Shown piece by piece: positions 60,417 through 64,000 of a stretch of 64,000 nucleotides of DNA. Origin of the DNA: Microbispora bryophytorum (lineage in GTDB: Bacteria > Actinomycetota > Actinomycetes > Streptosporangiales > Streptosporangiaceae); the NCBI RefSeq assembly GCF_006874465.1, contig NZ_VIRL01000004.1:62001-126000 (forward strand), written 5' to 3'. Every line of letters starts with the position of its first letter. The first letter of the stretch is position 1. The translations under genes and the position numbers were made by a program. A model generated the notes under the pieces. It did no database searches. It had not been told where the DNA came from and saw only the letters and a program-made list of their open reading frames with translations.

Positions 60417-63400
60417 GTGAGGCTGCATCGGCTGCGCCTGGTCGCGTTCGGGTCGTTCCCCGGGACGGAGGAGGTCGACTTCGACGCGCTCGGCGAGGCG
60501 GGCCTGTTCCTGATCCACGGGCCGACCGGCGCCGGCAAGACGACGGTGCTCGACGCCGTCTGCTACGCCCTGTACGGCAGGGTGCCCGGCCAGCGGGAGA
60601 GCGCCAGGAGCCTGCGCTGCGACCACGCGCCGCCCGATCGCGGGCCGTCGGTCACGCTGGAGCTGACGATCCGGGGCAGGCGCCTGCGCATCACCCGGTC
60701 GCCCTCCTGGATGCGGCCGAAGCTGCGGGGCTCCGGCCTGGTCGAGGAGAAGGCCAAGGCCCGGATCGAGGAGCTGAGCGAGCCGGGCGGGCAGTGGATC
60801 GTGCGCAGCACCCGCAGCGACGAGGCCGGCGACTTCGTGAACACGCTGACGGGCATGACCGCGGCCCAGTTCTGCCAGGTCGCGATGCTGCCGCAGGGCG
60901 AGTTCGCGAAGTTCCTGCGGGCCGGCGGCGAGGAACGGCGGGAGCTGCTGGAGCGGCTGTTCTCCGTGCGGGTGTTCGGCGACGTGGAGCGGTGGCTGGC
61001 CGACCATCGCACACGCACGTGGCGGGAGGCGCAGGAGCGGGGCCAGCGGGTCGAGTCGGTGCTCGACCGCATGCGCGGCGCGGCGGGCGACGACCTGTCG
61101 CTGCCCGGGGACGCCGACGACCCCGCCGCCTGGGCGGGGGAGGTGCTCGGCCTCGCCCGCGGCGCCCTCGCCGACGCGGTCGCGGCCCGTGGGGCGAGCC
61201 AGGAGGCGCTGCTGGCGGCCCGCGCCCGTCTGGAGGAGGGCCGGGCGCTGGCCGACCGGCAGCGCAGGCACGCCGCCGCCCTCGCCCGGCGGCAGGAGCT
61301 CGACGCGGCGGCGGACGAGCGGTCGGACCTGGAGGCGATGCTCGACGAGGCCGCCCGGGCCGATCGGGTGGCGCCGCTGATCCGGCAGGCCGCCCAGCGG
61401 GCGGAGGCCGCCGCCAAGGCGCGGCGGGTGGCCGCCGACGCCGTGCTCCGCGCACTTCCCGGCCGCGGGCTGGGGCGCCACGGAGACTCGGGCGTGGAGC
61501 GGCCGGATACAGAGCGGCCGGACCCGGAGCAGATCGACACAGAGCGGATCGACCTGGGGCGGGTAGACGGGCGGATAAACACAGAGCGGATCGACACGGA
61601 GCGGCCGGACCCGGAGCGGCTGGCCGTGCTGGAACGGGAGCGGCGCGACGAGGTCGCCCGGGTGCGCCAGATCCTCCCGGAGGAGGCCCGCCTGCGGCAG
61701 GTGCGAACCGAGCACGCGGACGCCGAACGCGGGCTGGCGGAGCTGACCGAGGAGGAGGCGGAGCTGACGCGGCGGCTGGCGGCCCTGCCCGCCGAGCGGC
61801 TCGACGCCGAGGAACGGCTCGCCCGGTCGCGTACGGCGGCGGCGAGCCTGCCGGGCCTGACGGCCGCCAGGGACGCCGCGCTCCGGCTGTGGGAGGTCAC
61901 CGGGCAGGCCGAGCTGCTGGACGCCGAACTGGCACGGCTCGCCGAGGACGAGGCGCGGGCGCTGGCCGCGCGGGCCGAACTGCCGGAGTTGCTGGCCGGC
62001 GCCGAGGAGCGGCTCAGGGGCTTACGCGACATGGCCGCGCGCGTCCCCGCGCTGGAGGCCGCGGCTCATATGGCGCAGGAGCGGCTGGATGCCGCGCGGT
62101 CGCGCGACACCTTCACGGCCGATCTGGAGCAGGCCGAGCACGACCGGCGCGCCGCCGTCGACCTGGCACAGGAGCATCGCGACCGGCTTCAGGAGGTCCG
62201 CCAGGCGAGGATCGACGGGATGGCCGCCGAACTGGCGGCCGGTCTCGTGGCCGGGGCGCCCTGCGCCGTCTGCGGCGCCACCGAACACCCCCGTCCTGCC
62301 GCGCCCGCCGGACGGGCCGCGACCGCGGACGACGAACTGGCGGCGCAGGAGGCGTTCGAGGCCGCGCAGCGGGCCCGCGAGGAGGCGGAGGCGAGCGTCG
62401 CCGCCCTCTCGTCGCGGCTCGGCGACGCGGCGGCGCGCGCCGCCGGCCTGTCCCAGGAGGACGCGTCCGCCGCCCTCGCCGACGCGCGCGAGGAGCTGGC
62501 GCGGCTGCGCGCGGCCGAGACGGCGGTCGCGGCGGGAGAGGCGGAGGCCGGGCGGCTCGCGGTGGAGCTGGAGTCGGCCCGCGAGCGGGCCGCGGAGCTG
62601 ACCGGGCTGCTGACCGAGACCAGGACCAGGCGGGAGGCCCTGCTCGCGGAGGGGAGGCGGCTCGCCGCCGGTCTGGAGGGCGACCTCGCGACGGCGGAGG
62701 CCGACCTGGAACACGCCCGGTCCCTGGCCGCGGCCGAGGAGGAACTGACCGCCCGCGCCGCCCGGCTCGCCGCCGAGCTGGAGGATCTGGGTGCGCGCGC
62801 CGCGCGCACCGGTGCGGCCCTGGCCGAGGCGCGCGCGCACAGGGACGCGCTGGAGGCCGACCAGCGCAGGCTGGCCGAGGTGATCGACGCGGCCCGTGGC
62901 GAGGACCCCTCGCTCGCCGCCCGCCTCGACCGGCTGGGCGAGGAGGCGGACCTGCTCAGGGAGGCGGCCGAGGCGGCGACCTCGGCCGCCGCCGCCGACC
63001 GGGAGAGCGAGACGGCGCTGGCCGAGGCGGCCAGGGCCGCCGGCGGGGAGGGGTTCGCGAGCGTGGAGCACGCGGCGGCCGCCGTGCGCACACCAGAGGA
63101 CCGGGAGGCGATGTCCGAGCGACTGGGACACCTGGACGCCGAGCGGGCCACGGTCGAGGGGCTGATCGCCGATCCCGAACTGGTCGCCGCGGCGGCCGAG
63201 CCCGCCGCGGACCTGCCGGAGCTGGAAACCGGCCACGAGCGGGTCGAGCGGGACCACACCGCCCGCACCTCGGCGCGCGACCGGGCGAAGGGCAGGCTCG
63301 ACCAGCTCACCGGGCTGGCCGGCGAACTGGACGCCGCGCTGCGCGCCTACCGGCCCGCGGAGGAACGGCACCGCCTGGCGCGCCGGCTCGCCGAGCTGGC

Positions 63401-63923
63401 GACCGGCACGTCCGGCGACAACCGGTGGCACATGAGGCTGTCGGCGTACGTGCTGGGCGAGCGCCTCCGCCAGGTCGTCGACGCGGCGAACGAGCGCCTC
63501 GACCGCATGTCGAGCGGGCGCTACCTGCTGCGGCACGACCTGAACCGGTCCGCGGGCGACCGGGGCCGGTCGGGCGGCGGGCTGGGGCTGCGGGTGCTCG
63601 ACGCCTGGACCGGCGTCGAACGCGACCCCGCCACGCTCTCCGGCGGGGAGAGCTTCATCACCTCGCTCGCCCTGGCGCTGGGCCTGGCCGACGTGGTGAC
63701 CGCCGAGGCGGGCGGTGCGGAGATCGGCAGCCTCTTCGTGGACGAGGGCTTCGGCACCCTCGACGACGAGACGCTCGACGACGTGCTCGACATCCTCGAC
63801 GGCCTGCGCGAGGGCGGCCGGGCCGTCGGCGTGGTCAGCCACGTCGCCGAGCTTCGGGTGCGCATCCCCGCCCAGCTTCGGGTGGTGAAGGGCCGTTCCG
63901 GTTCCACCCTGTCGCACCGCTGA
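60417..63923 (+). CDS. sbcC: Exonuclease subunit SbcC with repeat insert
   Basis: 1168 residues. Rad50-like SMC ATPase: Walker A GPTGAGKT (35-42), coiled coils, zinc hook C616-AV-C619, coiled coil back, signature LSGGES (~1074) and Walker B SLFVDEGFGTLDD. Between residues ~361 and 401 the first coiled coil is interrupted by an ERPDT/ERIDT repeat from nine 15-bp units, breaking the heptads. Length is otherwise ordinary for actinobacteria. GTG start. Confidence 0.95.
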   Translation: MRLHRLRLVAFGSFPGTEEVDFDALGEAGLFLIHGPTGAGKTTVLDAVCYALYGRVPGQRESARSLRCDHAPPDRGPSVTLELTIRGRRLRITRSPSWMRPKLRGSGLVEEKAKARIEELSEPGGQWIVRSTRSDEAGDFVNTLTGMTAAQFCQVAMLPQGEFAKFLRAGGEERRELLERLFSVRVFGDVERWLADHRTRTWREAQERGQRVESVLDRMRGAAGDDLSLPGDADDPAAWAGEVLGLARGALADAVAARGASQEALLAARARLEEGRALADRQRRHAAALARRQELDAAADERSDLEAMLDEAARADRVAPLIRQAAQRAEAAAKARRVAADAVLRALPGRGLGRHGDSGVERPDTERPDPEQIDTERIDLGRVDGRINTERIDTERPDPERLAVLERERRDEVARVRQILPEEARLRQVRTEHADAERGLAELTEEEAELTRRLAALPAERLDAEERLARSRTAAASLPGLTAARDAALRLWEVTGQAELLDAELARLAEDEARALAARAELPELLAGAEERLRGLRDMAARVPALEAAAHMAQERLDAARSRDTFTADLEQAEHDRRAAVDLAQEHRDRLQEVRQARIDGMAAELAAGLVAGAPCAVCGATEHPRPAAPAGRAATADDELAAQEAFEAAQRAREEAEASVAALSSRLGDAAARAAGLSQEDASAALADAREELARLRAAETAVAAGEAEAGRLAVELESARERAAELTGLLTETRTRREALLAEGRRLAAGLEGDLATAEADLEHARSLAAAEEELTARAARLAAELEDLGARAARTGAALAEARAHRDALEADQRRLAEVIDAARGEDPSLAARLDRLGEEADLLREAAEAATSAAAADRESETALAEAARAAGGEGFASVEHAAAAVRTPEDREAMSERLGHLDAERATVEGLIADPELVAAAAEPAADLPELETGHERVERDHTARTSARDRAKGRLDQLTGLAGELDAALRAYRPAEERHRLARRLAELATGTSGDNRWHMRLSAYVLGERLRQVVDAANERLDRMSSGRYLLRHDLNRSAGDRGRSGGGLGLRVLDAWTGVERDPATLSGGESFITSLALALGLADVVTAEAGGAEIGSLFVDEGFGTLDDETLDDVLDILDGLREGGRAVGVVSHVAELRVRIPAQLRVVKGRSGSTLSHR
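61497..61620. repeat. In-frame 15-bp repeat in the sbcC coiled-coil region
   Basis: About eight to nine 15-bp units (GAGCGGCCGGATACA, GAGCGGATCGACACG and variants; one is 12 bp) encoding ERPDT, ERPDP, EQIDT, ERIDL, GRVDG, RINT, ERIDT, ERPDP. Confidence 0.88.
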
Positions 63924-63925
63924 GC

Positions 63926-64000
63926 TCAGCCGCCGGAGCCGCCGCCGCCGGGGCCCGCCGGAGCCCCGCCGTTCGGACGGCGCCCGGCCGCGCTCGTCAT
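63926..64000 (-). CDS. Possible C-terminal end of a minus-strand gene leaving the window
   Basis: An open frame enters from the right edge and stops at 63926-63928, two bases after the sbcC stop, reading RRPNGGAPAGPGGGGSGG at its end. A Gly-rich tail alone cannot identify it. The CAT at 63998-64000 could also be the start of a 24-codon ORF. Confidence 0.35.
   Translation of the reverse strand: MTSAAGRRPNGGAPAGPGGGGSGG

Overview
The window is a high-GC actinobacterial chromosome segment. GC-rich third codon positions, many GTG starts, MsiK-type sugar ATPase, LytR-CpsA-Psr protein, DUF2510 proteins and LAL regulator all fit Actinomycetes. The gene families look most like Streptosporangiaceae (Nonomuraea/Streptosporangium/Microbispora type), but that family call is an inference from gene content. 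No rRNA, tRNA, CRISPR array, intact IS element or replication origin was seen.

Layout. 1-3.4 kb: the end of a shikimate operon (aroC, aroK, aroB, aroQ) with overlapping starts and stops, followed by an SGNH hydrolase. 3.5-16 kb: housekeeping and cell-surface genes (Nudix, a membrane-anchored HExxH peptidase, DinG-type helicase, a Tyr/Ala-repeat protein, Na+/H+ antiporter, UBP zinc finger, ferritin-like protein, small lipoprotein, two DUF202 proteins, a coupled pair of bitopic proteins, a lysozyme-like secreted protein, glutathione peroxidase). 16-18.4 kb: a LacI repressor divergent from msiK, with an operator over the repressor start codon. 18.4-23.2 kb: surface-polysaccharide-type genes (two glycosyltransferase-family proteins, a UDP-sugar-dehydrogenase homologue with altered active site, an SDR). 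24-27.7 kb: a lipoprotein coupled to a 993-residue FtsH-like AAA protease. 28-39 kb: ThuA-like secreted protein, aldehyde dehydrogenase, LAL regulator, then a plant-cell-wall patch (GH11 xylanase with CBM13; GH54 arabinofuranosidase with extra domains) that flanks a decayed FAH gene and an integrase remnant. 39-46 kb: two redox genes with a TetR regulator, a DHA2 efflux pump preceded by tiny ORFs and mutually exclusive hairpins, an XRE-cupin regulator, a His-rich methyltransferase and a DinB protein.

46.3-53.4 kb holds the most system-like block: five overlapping genes encoding a SWIM-family protein that lacks its SWIM domain, a DUF5691 protein, a MoxR AAA ATPase, a DUF5682 protein and a VWA protein. 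This matches, from memory, the logic of the poorly characterised E. coli yehLMPQ genes. The rest holds an MFS pump, a MenC-like enolase-superfamily protein that has lost its catalytic lysines, a LytR-CpsA-Psr protein, a membrane alpha/beta hydrolase and sbcDC.

Two themes recur. First, several proteins are recognisable family members whose catalytic or signature residues are missing (the UDP-sugar dehydrogenase homologue, the MenC homologue, the SWIM protein). Second, short tandem repeats with 15-, 18- or 27-bp units, all multiples of three, sit inside or beside coding regions at many places and extend or interrupt otherwise ordinary proteins. Protein-family assignments rest on motif recognition by eye; no database search was run.
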